DNA from: Chimonanthus salicifolius
Taxonomy: Eukaryota > Streptophyta > Magnoliopsida > Laurales > Calycanthaceae
Reading direction: 5' to 3'
NCBI GenBank assembly: GCA_013350335.1
Contig: CM023535.1
Location: forward strand, 40,236,069 to 40,300,068
Length of the DNA stretch: 64,000 bases
The notes beneath the pieces were generated by a model that was not told where the DNA came from, did not search any database, and worked only from the letters and a program-made list of their open reading frames with translations. This document shows positions 25,242 to 37,529 of the stretch, piece by piece (the first letter of the stretch is position 1; each line of letters starts with the position of its first letter). The position numbers and the translations under genes were made by a program.

Positions 25242-27210
25242 GGTTCCTTATTTTTATCATTTCCCATCTTAGCCACCATTCATTTTCATAGTTAATCACT
25301 TAACTTATTTACACATAACTTAAGTCCATAAATGATTCATTAACATAAACATAGATCCATAATAAATCCCTCCATGGGGTTTAATCATACACTTAGGTCC
25401 ATCATTTTAAAACCCAAAATCCATCAACATTTCTTCCATAGGGTTCTGCCATACAACATGGCCGAACCCTATGGTTCAACATTTTCTCTTAAAAATCACA
25501 TACCCATGATTAGATCATTTGATGGGGTTCGGCCATACATCATGGCCGAACCTCATCCAATCATTTTTTGAGTTCTCATATGGTCCATACATAAAATCTA
25601 GGGTTCAGCCATGCAAGGGCCAAACCTTAATCTTTGATCATTCTCCATTCCTTATATTGAACATGCATATGGTCCTTATGCATATCAAGATTAGGGTTTA
25701 GCCATGCAAGGGCCGAACCATGTTCCTTGATCATTTTAACCATGCATGTTGTCATAAGCCATATATACATATTGCCCTTAATAATCTTCATTTATATAAC
25801 CTATCTTACCCATTATGGTTTTGTCCATTTTTCCATCTAAAACCATATTTCGGAATTTGTATCATACTTTACTTTTATGTCACCTTATTGACATTCCTTG
25901 GATGGATTTCAAATCCATGGCCTATAACCATTTGGCCAACCATTTTCAATCCGAAATGGAACCCCATGGTTACGGCCATTCCATAGCCGAAACCATGGTT
26001 CCCTTAGCCTCTTTCTAATTAATAAAATCTTGTCAAGCAATACTTACCAATTCCGTTACTCCTCCGTTTTCTTTCGCTCCGTCTTGCTCCTCCGTTCTTT
26101 TCCTTCCTTAGTCTTTCTTTCTCCTCCTTGATCTTCGGCCAAAGAGTGTTGCTTGAGAGGGAGAGGGTTTGAGATGAAAACCCTAAGAGAGGGTTCGGCA
26201 AAGGAGTGAAGGTTTGAGAGAGGGAGAGAGGGAGAGTGAGGTGAAAACTCTAAGTTATCTTTGTCTTAAAGAGAGGGGTCGGCCCTAGGGTTTTGTTGAG
26301 AGGGAGAGGAGTTGAGATGGAAAACACTCAAAGTCTTTTTCTTGTCTAGTGAGAGGTCGGCCAAGGGAGAGCTTGAGAGAGGGAGAGAGTGAATGAGATG
26401 AAGAGTTAGCCCTTTCCATATTGTCTAGGGTTTCTTGGACAAGACCTCACCTCCCAACCACCCTCATTCAATGTGGAGTCTTCCCCATGAGTCCCTTGAC
26501 TAGCCAAGAGGATGCATGCCTTACACATGGCACACACACCCTCTCCAACGTTTTTGGTCTAGGGTTTCCATTGAGATGGAAACCCTCCACCTCCCCTTTG
26601 ACTCACTCCATCCTTTCATCTCCCATGTGACTCACCACCCATTCAATTCACTTCATTTAAATGGAACTCAAACTCCTAACTCAAGCACTTGGATTTATTA
26701 TAAATTAATTAATTCCTTAACTCCACTCACCTCACTTAATCCTCTTGGACTCACCTTTGAACTCACCTATGGTTGACCAAGTCAACCATGGTGGCCTGCC
26801 CCACATGTGCTTTAGTCCACACGCCACCTCACTTGATGAGGTGGACTTGGGTCTCACTTGGCTATGCCACTTTGATATTACCTCATACACTTGCCACCTC
26901 ACTTGATGAGGTGGACCCCATCCTTAGATCTTATTTGGGTCCATGACCCAATCAAGTTAATTCCTTACCCATTTACCCTAAACCTCAATTCATCTTGACC
27001 CATTGGGTCCCAATTGGGCATTTGACCCAATTGACCATATTGACCCAATTAAATAGAATTATTCCTATCCATGGTCCATTGGACCATACTTGGGCCATTG
27101 CCCCAACTTTTATCCACCTAACATCCATTCCATCTATAAATCTTAATTTTTAACAAATAAAATAGATAATAGCCAATATATTTATTGCATTGAAAATCTG
27201 GGCTATTACA
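25242..27210 (-). mobile_element. 3' LTR of element A, proximal part
   Basis: The first five bases are the second TSD copy of B. The rest matches the A 5' LTR at about 39630-41578 and carries hairpins near 25436, 25523, 25600, 25690 and 25965. Ends GGGCTATTACA, next to the purine tract of element A at 27211. Confidence 0.9.
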
Positions 27211-27814
27211 ATATTACCCTCTTTTGAAATTTTTGTCCCGAAAATCGAGCGAAGTAGGGTTTCAAATAACCTATACAAAAAGTTCAGGATGAGCTGCTCT
27301 CATTTCTGATTCAAGTTCCCAGGTGGCTCCTCATTACCATGTCGATCCCATACCACCTTGACGAACTGAATGGCACGGTTCTATTGTACTCTTTGTTCTT
27401 TCCCGATCACTCTGACCGGCTTCTCCACATAAGTTACGTTGTTTTGCACGTCAACATCTTGCACGTTCAACACGTGTGAAGGATCAGGGTTGCATTTCCT
27501 CAACATGGAGACATGGAACGCATCGTGCAAAGATGACAACTGTGGAGGAAGTGCCAATTGATAAGCCACCTCCCCCACCCTCTTTAGGATTGGAAACGGC
27601 CCCACAAATCTAGGCGATAGTTTCTTTTTCTTCCTGAAATCGCATGTGTCCCTTCTGTGGCGAGATTTTCAAGAACACTAAGTCTCCCACCTCAAACTCA
27701 AGGAACTTCCTTCTTTTGTCAGCGTAGCTCTTCTGACGACTCTGTGCAGTAAGTAGATGTTGTCGTATCAACTTAATATGCTCCGTAGTCTCTGCAACTA
27801 GCTCGGGTCAAATA
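27211..27814 (-). pseudogene. Gypsy integrase C-terminus, chromodomain-like tail and purine tract (element A)
   Basis: The minus strand reads ELVAETTEHIKLIRQ, then SYADKRRKFLEFEVGD and VGPFPILKRVGEVAYQLALP, the conserved C-terminal integrase blocks of Gypsy elements, with an intact stretch at 27605-27381. After a stop the frame continues NRAIQFVKVVWDRHGNEE, which resembles the chromodomain tail of Tekay/Del-type chromoviruses; such tails bind chromatin during insertion. The purine tract AAAAGAGGGTAAT lies beside the LTR (27211-27225). F interrupts the 5' side at 27815. Not functional. Confidence 0.82.
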
Positions 27815-29812
27815 TGTAACACCCCGTATTTTCAAGTTATTAATATATATGAAAATTACCCATTTAATTTATGAATTATTAGATATGGACCTTAGATGGG
27901 TAAAGTGTTGGGTCATTGCTCAATTAAGACCCAACGGATTGTGGAAATGTTTCAATAGAATTAAATGGGGCTTAATTAAATTAGTAATGCATTATGTCTA
28001 TAATTAATTATTATGCGCATAAAGGGAACTATTATTATGGAAGTGTATGAAGGTTTGCATAATCCATGAGGATGCACATAAAATAATTTTAAAGGTGTCT
28101 ATTTCCTTGGTTAAGAGTGAAATTAGAAGATGTCTAAAATTAGATAGGATGCTTTGCCGTGTATGAGAGATTTGCACATCAATGAGGATGCACATAAGAT
28201 CATTTAAAAAAAAGGGGTCCTTTTCTTGTTATTAGGGGATTGTTAAATAAAGAAGATGTTTAATCCAAATAAAGAAGTATCTTGGCCGAGTGGAAGTGTT
28301 ATAGAAGGGAGGCGCATAAGGAAGAGGGGCGCATGGCACCTTCTAAATGTGGGACCAAGTGGAGGTTTTATAAATAAAGGCACCAAGGGGCGCACGACAA
28401 CACACAACCATCAAGAAGGTCTTGACGTTGGGAGCTTTAGCAAGAAGGTGTTCACGGCATACACAAAGGAAGAGAGGGAAGCCAGCAAGTGTGCAAGGAA
28501 GAGAAGGATTGGGAGAGCAAGAACAAGTGAAGGAAAACTGGAGGAACCATGGCCGAACCCTATGGAAGAAAATTGAGGGAATGATTATGGTTAATTAATG
28601 GAATGATGAACCACAACATGGCCGAACCCCATGGAAGGACATTGATTATTTAAATGGAAGGTTGTTGGTGAAGAACCTTAGACCATGGGTTCGGCCAAGG
28701 GGTGTAACACCCCAATTTCTCAATGAAATGGATAATAACCAAAATGCCCCTGATGTGTTAAATTAATTATTTTGTGATGTTAAGTAAGGAAATAGTGGGG
28801 CCCATTGCTCAAATTAAAATCATATGAGCATATTATGAATGTTAAGTTTGATTGGATGGGAAATTTACATCAATTGGGTCAAAAATGGCTAAATGGGTCA
28901 AAGGGCCCAAATGGGACCCATCGGGTCTTACTGGATTATTTGACCGTTTTGTGAACTTAAATTAAATGGGGTTAGGCTGATTTGATTGGAAATCAAGTGG
29001 AGGAAAAATGGGTAGGCCTGACCCATATGTAAAAACCAATTACAAATGACTAAAATACCCATAATTGTGTCATGGAGTCAAAAACGGGTCAAGGAGCTAA
29101 AAGTGGACCCAACGGGTCGAGTTGACTATGGTTGACCGTTTGGACCCTCAAAGGGAGCTAAAATATGAGTTAAATCAGTTTGAGTGGGACTGAAGTGAGT
29201 TGGAATTAAATCAAGTGTGAGTTAACTCATGTGCATTAAATGAAATGCATTAAGTATGGTGAGTTTGGTGAGTTGAGATGGAAATCAAAAAGACCTTGAG
29301 TTGGGTGAGTCAAAATGGAAATCAATGGGACTGCAAATCAGTGAGCTGAGTGGGAATTTGGAGTGGTGGCTTGGTTTCAAACCAACCAAAACAAGTCCCA
29401 CATGTTGGGGACTTGTTTTGGTGATTTCCATGCTAAGTTTAAATGCAAAATGGATGGGATTGAGATGAGATGCATGGAAAGCTGAATGGCTGCATGGGTA
29501 GGTGCCAAGGGGTGCCTTAGATAGCACCCAAGACCCATCGTTTTATGCAAGAATTGATGAGGGAGTGGAGGGGTTTTGGGGGCTGAAATACAAAAGGAAT
29601 GAACCCCATGTTTGGCCGATTTCCACATTGCAAAAGCCTTAGAATTCCCATCTCTTTCCCTCACTCAAGAACACACCTCCTTGGCCGAATTTTACCTTGG
29701 TGATTTCACCATTGGTTCATGCTTCTAATCAGCTGAGACTAAGAAAGAAAGAGGAAGGAAGAAAGAGGGAAGAAGGCAAGGAGCAAAGGCAATAAGAAAA
29801 ACTTGGAATTAG

Positions 29813-31769
29813 GTAAGTATTTCCATGGACTTTTGATTAATAAAATGGGATAAATGAAATATGATTGGGCCATGGGTTGGCCGAATACACCAAAGATTCA
29901 ATATATGGGTTTTTATGTTTATAAGAGAGAAAAGCATGGACCATAGGGTTCGGCCACTCAAAGTGGCCGAACCCCATGAAATTTGTTTGTTTAAAGTGAT
30001 GGTCTTTGTAAAATCATGAAAAGTGATGGACTGTTTTTAGTATGATTAATTAGACCTAAGATGCAAGTTGGAAGGGTTTTGAAAATCATGGATTTGGAGG
30101 TCATGTTTTGGGCCATGGAATGGCCGAATGCATCAAGGAATAAAACCTTGGATTAAGATTGTTTAAAATGGTATAAATGTATCATTGGGTTCGGCCACTT
30201 GGGATGGCCGTACCCCATGATTTTATTTGGGTAATTGGATGGTTTGTGGAAGTGTAAAAACCATACAATACTATGTTGATTATTACATGATTTTATGGAC
30301 ATATGATGTAAGATAAAAAGGGTCCAAAACATGGGCATAGGGTTCGGCCACATTGGATGGCCAAATCCCATAAAAGTGTTTGATAAGTTGGTATGGTTTT
30401 TGGTGAGATAAAAACCATACCAATGGTAGAGAATTTTATGAGAAGATAATGGATAAAAGAACCATTGGGTTCGGCCAAATGTATGGCCGAACCCCATGGA
30501 GTAATTTTGGTGGACTAAGGGTTGGATGATTAATGTGAAGGATCGGCCAATGTATGGCTGAATCTTATTAATTCTTATGGTAAAGATATGTGAATGGTTC
30601 ATCAACAAAAATGGCAAATGGAGCACCAAAATCCAAAGAAAAAAAAAAAGGGGCGAGGTTCGGCCATGGGTTATGGCCGAACCCCACCAAGTGATTTGAA
30701 TGGTCATGGAATGTGATTGGAATGGATTAAGAGATTCAAATGGGAAAGGTGAGGTTCGGCCAAGTAGTATGGCCGAACCCCACCAAGGTAGTTGTGTTAT
30801 GAACCATATGGTTTATCAAGGAAAATTAAACAAGGCTTGGCCTAGTGGCAAAGCTGTAAATACAAGTGATTAGGGTAATTATGAATAAAAGAACAAAGAA
30901 CTTAAAGAAGAAGATTCAAACCAATATGGTGAGGTTCGACCATGCTGTATGGCCGAACCCCACCAAGTGATATTTAGTGGTTTGAAGTGTTAATAAATCA
31001 TTTGGATGGTGTTAATCCAAAACCAAAGAGATCAAGTTAAAGTGGGTAAGGTTCGGCCATGGGTATGGCCGAACCCCACAAGATGTTTGGGTCTTATATG
31101 AGAATGGATATTTAAATATTAGTATGATTTACTTATTGTTACATCACAAGGTGACGAGAGTTGAACGAAGTGCGAGTCGTGACCAGGTGAAGCTCAAAAA
31201 GGAACGGACACTTAAGCAAAGTTTAAGTAGGTTTCCTACCTACTTGTAACCACAGTTTTACCCCAGTTTTTCTTATGAGACTCTTGTTTATTTTATGTGT
31301 TTCAAATGATATATTATGCATTAACAAATGGCATACAGGCATTGGCATCTCATGCATAGACATGGGATGATGAATGAGGTTCTACAGTGTTGTAATTTAT
31401 GGGTTACGTCCTCCTTAGGCGATGAGAGTCCCGCCAGGAGGAGTAACATGATGGTCATAGTCACATTGGTCTCCTTAGGCGATGAGAGTCCCGCCAGGAG
31501 GACTAATACGTGATATGAACCAAATCAATGATGAAGAGATGGAAGTGTATTGTGATTTACCTTGTCGGTGCAAGGCACATCAAGTGATGGCTATGAATGT
31601 ACATAATGGAGGAGGCTCATTGCATGTGCATACTTCATAGCATTGTTTTACCTGTTTTTACTAATCATGTACTATGATATATATGCATGTTTTATATGCT
31701 AATCATGTGGTAGCCCTGATTCGGGAACCTACTGGGCGCGTTGATCTAACGCCCTAATTCTATCATCAG
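29813..31769 (+). other. Candidate LTR intron (G)
   Basis: Donor AG/GTAAGT at 29813. CTAAC at 31746-31750, then AATTCTATCATCAG ending at 31769. 1957 nt. Confidence 0.62.
29865..31079 (+). repeat. Hairpin array (G)
   Basis: About ten inverted repeats with arms GGTTCGGCC/GGCCGAACC, including ones near 29946, 30187, 30340, 30468, 30657, 30754, 30932 and 31048. The outer arms vary (CATGGGG..CCCCATG or GGTGAGG..CCCCACC), and the loops are 4-10 nt. Confidence 0.9.
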
Positions 31770-32234
31770 AGGAGAATGCAGGTACAAGTAAAGGGAAAAA
31801 GAAGGTCGATGACCGGGAGGGGAGCCAAGCCTAAGCGCTTGAATATTGGACTGGACATCTTTATATTACTGTCATTCGTACTATATTGTGTTGGACATGT
31901 AATAAGTCATTACTTGCTATGGTTTGATTAGGTTAATAACTTTGGATGGTTGATTTATGTTAATTAATGTTTGAGACTGTTACTTGTTATCTAGTCTTTC
32001 TATTCCGCAGTTAAATCTAGGTTATTCCGCATGTTGATGTTAGTTCCATGTGTGATTCATTATCATGGTCTAGTCCATGTACACATGGCTGGCCAGTTAA
32101 GGTTCAGACTTGAGTAGTCTGAATTTAACTCGCGTCGTGACGCCGCCCGCTCTCTTCCGATGTTTTATTATTATTTAAAAAAAAAAAAATTAGACTCTGA
32201 ATTCTCGGAAAGGGCGGGGCATTACAAGGGGTAT

Positions 32235-33062
32235 GGCTGAACCCCATAAATAATTATGGAATTATGTTCATGTATTTAGATCATGGAAAATGATGGGAAA
32301 GGTTACTTATGATTTATTTTAAATGGATGGAAGGTTTGATGGTTTTAGATGCAATTGGATCATGAAAACCATGGAGGGTTATGATGTTTTGATTGCATTT
32401 AAAAGAGAAGATTATGAACCATAGGGTTTGGCCATGGTGTATGGCCGAACCCCATGGAAGCTGGTTATTAAATTAGAAAGTTTCTAATTATGGACTTTTG
32501 GATTAAAAAAGGAAAGAACCTTGATTTATGGATTCAAGAATGAGAATTGCTATAATTGGAATTTAGACATCATGGGTTCGGCCATGGTGTATGGCCGAAC
32601 CCCATGAATCAATTCCATGGATCATTTATGGTGGGTTTTGTTTATGATTCTATGGTTGTGGATCATTTGAGGATCCATGTATGTAATGTCTAAATTTATG
32701 GATCTATGTTTATGGACCTAAGAATATAAGTCATGTAAATGGTGAATGAATTATGTATGGATCACTCTTGGACTTGGGGTAGTAAATAAATGAATGGACC
32801 TATGTTTTGGAACCCAAACATAAGTTGATGGAGGTAATGACAATGTTGTAAATAGGTGAAAATGATGGACATAGGTTCGGCCATGGTGTATGGCCGAACC
32901 CCATGAACTATTTAATGGATTATGTGTTTGGATTAAAGAACTATGTATGGTAGATTAAAATGAATGAAATTTTAACTAAGAATTAGACCAATGGCAAAGT
33001 TGTAATAAAGGTGAAAGTGATGGATCATGGGTTCGGCCATGGTGTATGGCCGAACCCCATGA
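32235..33062 (+). repeat. Hairpin array (F)
   Basis: Hairpins near 32423, 32573, 32872 and 33025, each with arm GGTTCGGCCAT and loop GGTGT. These four are nearly identical and look recently amplified within the LTR. Confidence 0.87.
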
Positions 33063-34178
33063 GGAATGGTTTATGGACTTAAACATAATAGGAAATCAAA
33101 TGGAACATGGTTTTAATTGATTGATGTATTATAAGGTAACGAGACCTCACAAGGTGTGTACGATCGTGAGCTGTTACCGGACGAAAGCACAAGGACATGT
33201 AGTGGTCTTTGGTAGGATTCCACCTCTTTGAAACCATGGGTTGAATGTACAATGTTTTTATCTTATTTTGATGAACTTTATATTGCAAAGGTTATGTTTC
33301 AAATTGTGAGTTTTAAATGCTATGTTTATATGATAAAATAGCATGCGATTCATTAGCATCTCATGCATGGCATGGGGTGAAGGATATGTAACCGGAGGGG
33401 CCACACTCCGTCGGGGTGTCCGAAAAACCTATGCGGGATACCTTGATGTGCTTTTCCATCAAGAAGAAACCGGAGGGGCCACACTCCGTCGGGGCGTCCG
33501 AAAGACCTATGTGGGGGCACTTATATGTACTTGTGATGGGTGAGACTCATTGCATTTGACATCATGACATGGCATGGTTTATATGGATTTTGACATTATG
33601 ATATTACTATATATGTTTTGTACTAACCATATGTTAGCCCTAATTGGAATACCTCTTGGGCGCGTTGTTCTAACGCCCTACTTCTACCCTAGTGGATGAT
33701 ACAGGAAACGAGGGGAACAATGAACGCGAAAAGGGCCAAGCATAGGAGCTTGGATACTTTTAATTTATATTTTGGTTAAGTTACTTACAAAATTGTATTT
33801 TGAGTAACTAGACTTCGAACATGTAATAATTTAGATGGTTTGCTATGGTTGGATGTTTATTTGGATAATTAAGTTATGATAATTATGATTAAAGACTTGA
33901 CGTATTTTATTATTTGAAATGGAATAGAACTAAGTTCTATTATAATTCCGCAGTTATGATTTTAATCCGCATGTGTATATTGCTATGTGTGAACCATTTT
34001 CATGGACTTAGCCCATGCACACATAGGGTTGGCCAGCTAAGGGTCGGACTTTAGAAGTTCGGACTTAGCTCGTGTCGTGACATCCCGCTCTTGCTCACTC
34101 TTCTATTTATATATAAAAAAATAGACTCTGATTTTCGGAAGGCAAAGCGAGTGAAAAAGGGCGGGGCGTTACACAATA

Positions 34179-34653
34179 AGTGCAGGTTCACCGACCTCTG
34201 TCCAACACACTGGTGATCTACATGGTCTACCATACAAGGCCTTGAATGGAGCCATCTGGAGGCTTGCCTGGTAACTGTTGTTGTAAGAGAACTCCACCAG
34301 CGGTAAGTGATCCTCCCATCCACCCTTGAAGTCTAGCATACATGCTCTCAGCATATCCTCCAATGTCTGTATCGTCCTCTCCGATTGTCCATCAATCTGT
34401 GGATGGAATGCTGTGCTAATCAATAGGTTAGTCCCCATAGCCAACTGCATGCTCTGCCACACTCTGCCGGTGAATCGGCCATCTTTGTCGGACACAATAA
34501 TTCGGGGAATACCATGTAGTCTGATGATATCCCTGATGTACCGTCGACCCAAAGTCTCAGATGAATCTATCATCTTGATGGGAAGGAAGTGTGCAGACTT
34601 GGTCAATTGATCTACTACAACCCACATTGCATCGTTGCCCTTTGATGACCTCG
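34179..34653 (-). pseudogene. Gypsy integrase core fragment (element A)
   Basis: Minus-strand integrase piece with the block WVVVDQLTKSAHFLPIK, then IIVSDKDGRF (second catalytic Asp) and DGQSERTIQTLEDMLRAC (catalytic Glu), ending in YGRPCRSPVCWTEVGE. The N-terminal zinc finger and the first catalytic Asp are missing, because the fragment is joined directly to gag near 34650. Solo LTR F interrupts the C-terminal side. In the intact family the protein inserts element cDNA; this copy cannot. Confidence 0.87.
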
Positions 34654-35285
34654 GCGATTGTCCACAAACCGTACTGTCTCTGTCGTCTCCTACTCCGCTA
34701 TGGTACCTCTACTGACCACCTCCGCCAGTGTAGGTTCCTTGAAGATAATCACCTTGGCCCTGATGCTCGGTTGAAGACCCAGCTCAAATTTGCGAGCCCT
34801 TCTGTACTCCGTGTCCACTATGTATAAGGCATAACAAGATAGACGGAGGAGCTCTTGATGGTACTCCGCCATAGTCATGGTGCCTTACACCAAAGATATG
34901 AACACTTGGGTGTGGCATTCCTTCTCCTCTTCTGGAAAGTAGTGATCCAGAAACATAACTGAGAACTGCTCCCAAGTCATCGCAGTCCTTTCCCCTTCCG
35001 GAATCAGCGCCCGCTGTCGCTCTATCACTTCCCACCATTTGCCGGCATCATCAATCAATTGTAAGGTAGCCAACAATATCTTATCTTCATTACCAGAGAT
35101 CTTCAGTAGTGTCAAGATCTGGGTAATTTTCCTCAGCCAGTTCTCCAGCTCCGGCAGGTCCTTCTTTCCCTTTGAAGTAAGGGGGACGCTGCTATTGGAA
35201 ATCTCTAACCATCCTCCGATCCTTTGCCTCGTTGGTGGTCGCATTTCCGTTTCCGTTCATATATTGTTGAAGAACGGAAGTGACC
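34654..35285 (-). pseudogene. Gypsy gag fragment (element A), main part
   Basis: Capsid part of gag. Blocks include VTSVLQQ, RRMVRDFQ, ILLATLQLIDDAGKWWEVIE, MTWEQFSVMFLDHYFPEEEK, MTMAEYHQELLRL and ARKFELGLQPSIRA, matching the intact gag of element I. Frameshifts and stops break it. It ends at VDNRR, where the DNA jumps out of frame into integrase, so the nucleocapsid, protease, RT and RNase H are deleted. Solo LTR H splits it from its N-terminus. Confidence 0.87.
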
Positions 35286-36431
35286 TGTAACGCCCCGCCC
35301 TTTTTCACTTGCTTACTGAAGTCTATTTTTTTTTTAAAAGAGTGATAGAGAGTGGGACGTCACGACGCGAGCTAAGTCCAAACTTCTAAAGTCTGACCCT
35401 TAACTGGCCAACCCTACGTGTGCATGGACTAAGTCCATGAATAAGGTTCACACATAGTATGTTAACTTACGGAATTAAAACATAACTGCGGATTATAATA
35501 GAACCTAATTCTATTCCATTTTTATATAGCAAAGTACTTTGTCACTTAACCAAATTACTTTAAATTAAATATCCAAACAAACCATCCAAACCATAGCAAG
35601 ATATCTAAATTATTACATGGCCAAATTCTAGCTACTCAAATTACAAGTCCAAAAGCAACTCAATCAAAATATAAATCAAGCATATTCAAGCTCCTATGCA
35701 TGGCTCTGTTCACGCTCATCGTTCCCTTCATTTCCTATGTCATTAACTAGGGTAGAAGCAGGGCGTTAGAACAACGTGTCCAGTAGGTATTCCATATATG
35801 GTTAACACATGGTTAGTACAAAAATCATATATATAACATAATCATAAAACCATGTAAAACGATGCCATGCCATGTGTCTTATGCAATGAGTCCCACCCAT
35901 CACAATCACAATGTAACCTCTTGATGGAATTCTCCTCATCAAGGTATTCCCACAGTTGCCTTACGGACGCCCCGACAGAGGGTGTTCTCTGGATTCTCCT
36001 TGATGGATACAGCACATCAAGGTCTTCCTACGAATGCCTTACGGACGCCCCGATGGAGCGTAGCCTCCGGTTACAACCATCCCTCCCATGCCATGCATGA
36101 GATGTATGTGTCCATATGCTATGTAATAAAATAACCATAGCATTAAAACCTCATATTTGAAATATAACATTTTAACAACATAAACCATTAAAATAAGAGA
36201 TTAAACCATAATACATAACCATGGTTTCAAAGAGGTAGAATCCTACCAAAGACCACTAAAGTGTCCTTGTGCTTTTGTCCGGAAACCGTTCACGATCGTA
36301 CACCCTTTGTGAAGTCCAGTTACCGGTTCCGCAACTCCTCCGGTTTTCCTTTGCTCCAACTTGTTTTTTCGATCCTTTCCTTCCTTAGCCTCTTCATCCT
36401 TCCTTCTTAATCCTTTGACCGAGAGTGAGAG

Positions 36432-36434
<3 letters not shown>

Positions 36435-36475
<41 letters not shown>
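36435..36475. repeat. (GA)n microsatellite in LTR H
   Basis: About 20 GA units. On the LTR sense strand this is a CT-rich run at the position of the presumed transcription start; shorter CT runs occupy the same place in D and E. Confidence 0.9.
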
Positions 36476-36478
<3 letters not shown>

Positions 36479-36710
36479 GGCCTTGAGTGATAGAGAGAAA
36501 ACCTTGAGATGAAGCTCTAAGTCTTTTTGTCTTGGGGAGTGGTCGGCCAAGAGATGGTTTGAAGGAGAGAAAACAGCCAAGAGGGAGAGGGAGAGAGTGA
36601 GATGAAAATCCAATTTGTTTTGTTCCAGTGAGGTGGTCGGCCAAGGGTGATGCCTTTGGTAAGGTCTTTTGTGTAACTCCCATTTTCATTAACCACCCTC
36701 CTTAATGCTC

Positions 36711-36951
36711 CACTTGGGGGTTTCATCCATGAGATGAAACTCCAAGGATCCAACGGTGTGGCCTTTGTTTTGGCCTGTGTAACACATGAAACCGTCCCCC
36801 TCCTTATTAATTCCCCATTTGGGGTTTTCATCTATGAGATAAAACTCTCCCTCCAACATGTATCTTTGGTTTGATTTTTGAAATAACAAAAACTCCTCAC
36901 CTCCCATTAATGATCCAAGTGGGGGTTTCATCCATGAGATGAAACTCCCAT
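36711..36951 (-). repeat. U3 hairpin tract of LTR H
   Basis: Three inverted repeats GGGGTTTCATC / GATGAAACTCC near 36713, 36826 and 36920, each followed by a CAACGTGTA-like word. Confidence 0.75.
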
Positions 36952-37395
36952 GCCAACGTGTACTATGGGTTTGAATTGTGTACCCCCCAAAACCTTTTCA
37001 TCCAACTCACCTCTTTAACTTAACTCATATAATTTAATTCAAATCTATTTAACTCACTTAACTCATCACTTTAAAATCAACTCAATCACTTGATTGTATT
37101 CCAATTTAATTTAGCCCCAATTAAGTTAGACTTGAACTCACTTGATGGTCAACCAAGTCAACCATGACACATTGGGTTCCAATTGGGCATTTTGACCCAA
37201 ATAGCAACCTTGACCCAATTAAATGCATCTTACTCATTTACTTTAAATTGAACACTTATTCCATAACCTTTGGGTCTTAATTGGGCCATTGACCCAACAC
37301 CTTACCCATCTAAGGTCCATATCCATTAGTTCATAAATTAAATGGGTAAATTTCATGTATATGGATATCTTGAAAATCCGGGGTGTTACATAACC

Positions 37396-37529
37396 ACCGC
37401 TTGTACCAAGTTCTGCAGCTCGGGAGGTACCATGGAAATGTTCACGCTATTCTGCCCTTCCTCCTGATGTGGTTGCTGCACTTCTTCATCCACATGCATG
37501 TTTTGTCGGGTTCTTCTTCTTGGAGGCAT
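37396..37529 (-). pseudogene. Gag N-terminus (element A)
   Basis: The presumed gag start Met lies at 37529-37527, giving MPPRRRTRQN, then an acidic/Gln stretch and MVPPELQNLVQAVV. The last block matches VPPELHSLVQALV in the gag of element I. The frame resumes across H at 35285 with VTSVLQQ. Confidence 0.82.

Larger units (their letters stand above)
28703..32226 (+). mobile_element. Solo LTR G
   Basis: A 3524-bp plus-strand LTR, TGTAACACCCCAATTTC to GGGCGGGGCATTACA, with TSDs agggg at 28698-28702 and 32227-32231. It lies exactly in the loop of an F hairpin (left arm GGGTTCGGCCA, right arm TGGCTGAACCCC). Closely related to C and I. Confidence 0.93.
27815..34173 (+). mobile_element. Solo LTR F, carrying G
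   Basis: Plus-strand LTR from TGTAACACCCCGTATTTTC to GGGCGGGGCGTTACA, inserted in element A integrase. The flanks are aaata (27810-27814) and caata (34174-34178), a 5-bp TSD with one difference. Without G it is about 2.8 kb. Hairpins lie at 32235-33062 and around the G insertion. The acceptor (CCCTAG at 33687-33692) is present, but I find no GGTAAGT donor, so its 5' part looks diverged or deleted. A reading frame at 28256-28576 lies in the LTR and is not a gene. Confidence 0.85.
35286..37390 (-). mobile_element. Solo LTR H (lacks the hairpin array)
   Basis: A 2105-bp minus-strand LTR, TGTAACGCCCCGCCC to CGGGGTGTTACA. The flanks tgacc (35281-35285) and taacc (37391-37395) are a TSD with one difference. 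It inserted into gag of element A. It keeps the U3 hairpins, the purine/pyrimidine tract and the LTR ends, but the whole GGTTCGGCC array is missing: on the sense strand GAACCGGTAAC joins donor-side and array-end sequence directly. Confidence 0.88.

Noticed and set aside
28256..28576. 106-codon plus-strand frame as a gene
   Set aside because: It lies in U3 of solo LTR F, shows no domain, and its region is non-coding in sister LTRs.
30153..30707. 184-codon minus-strand frame in LTR G
   Set aside because: It is antisense to the LTR across hairpins; its repeated GFGH..WPNP phrases are simply the hairpin arms translated.
35286..37390. LTR H as a cDNA copy of a spliced transcript
   Set aside because: Only the first part of the candidate intron is missing; the branch-point and acceptor region remains, and the join is at a GGTAA microhomology.
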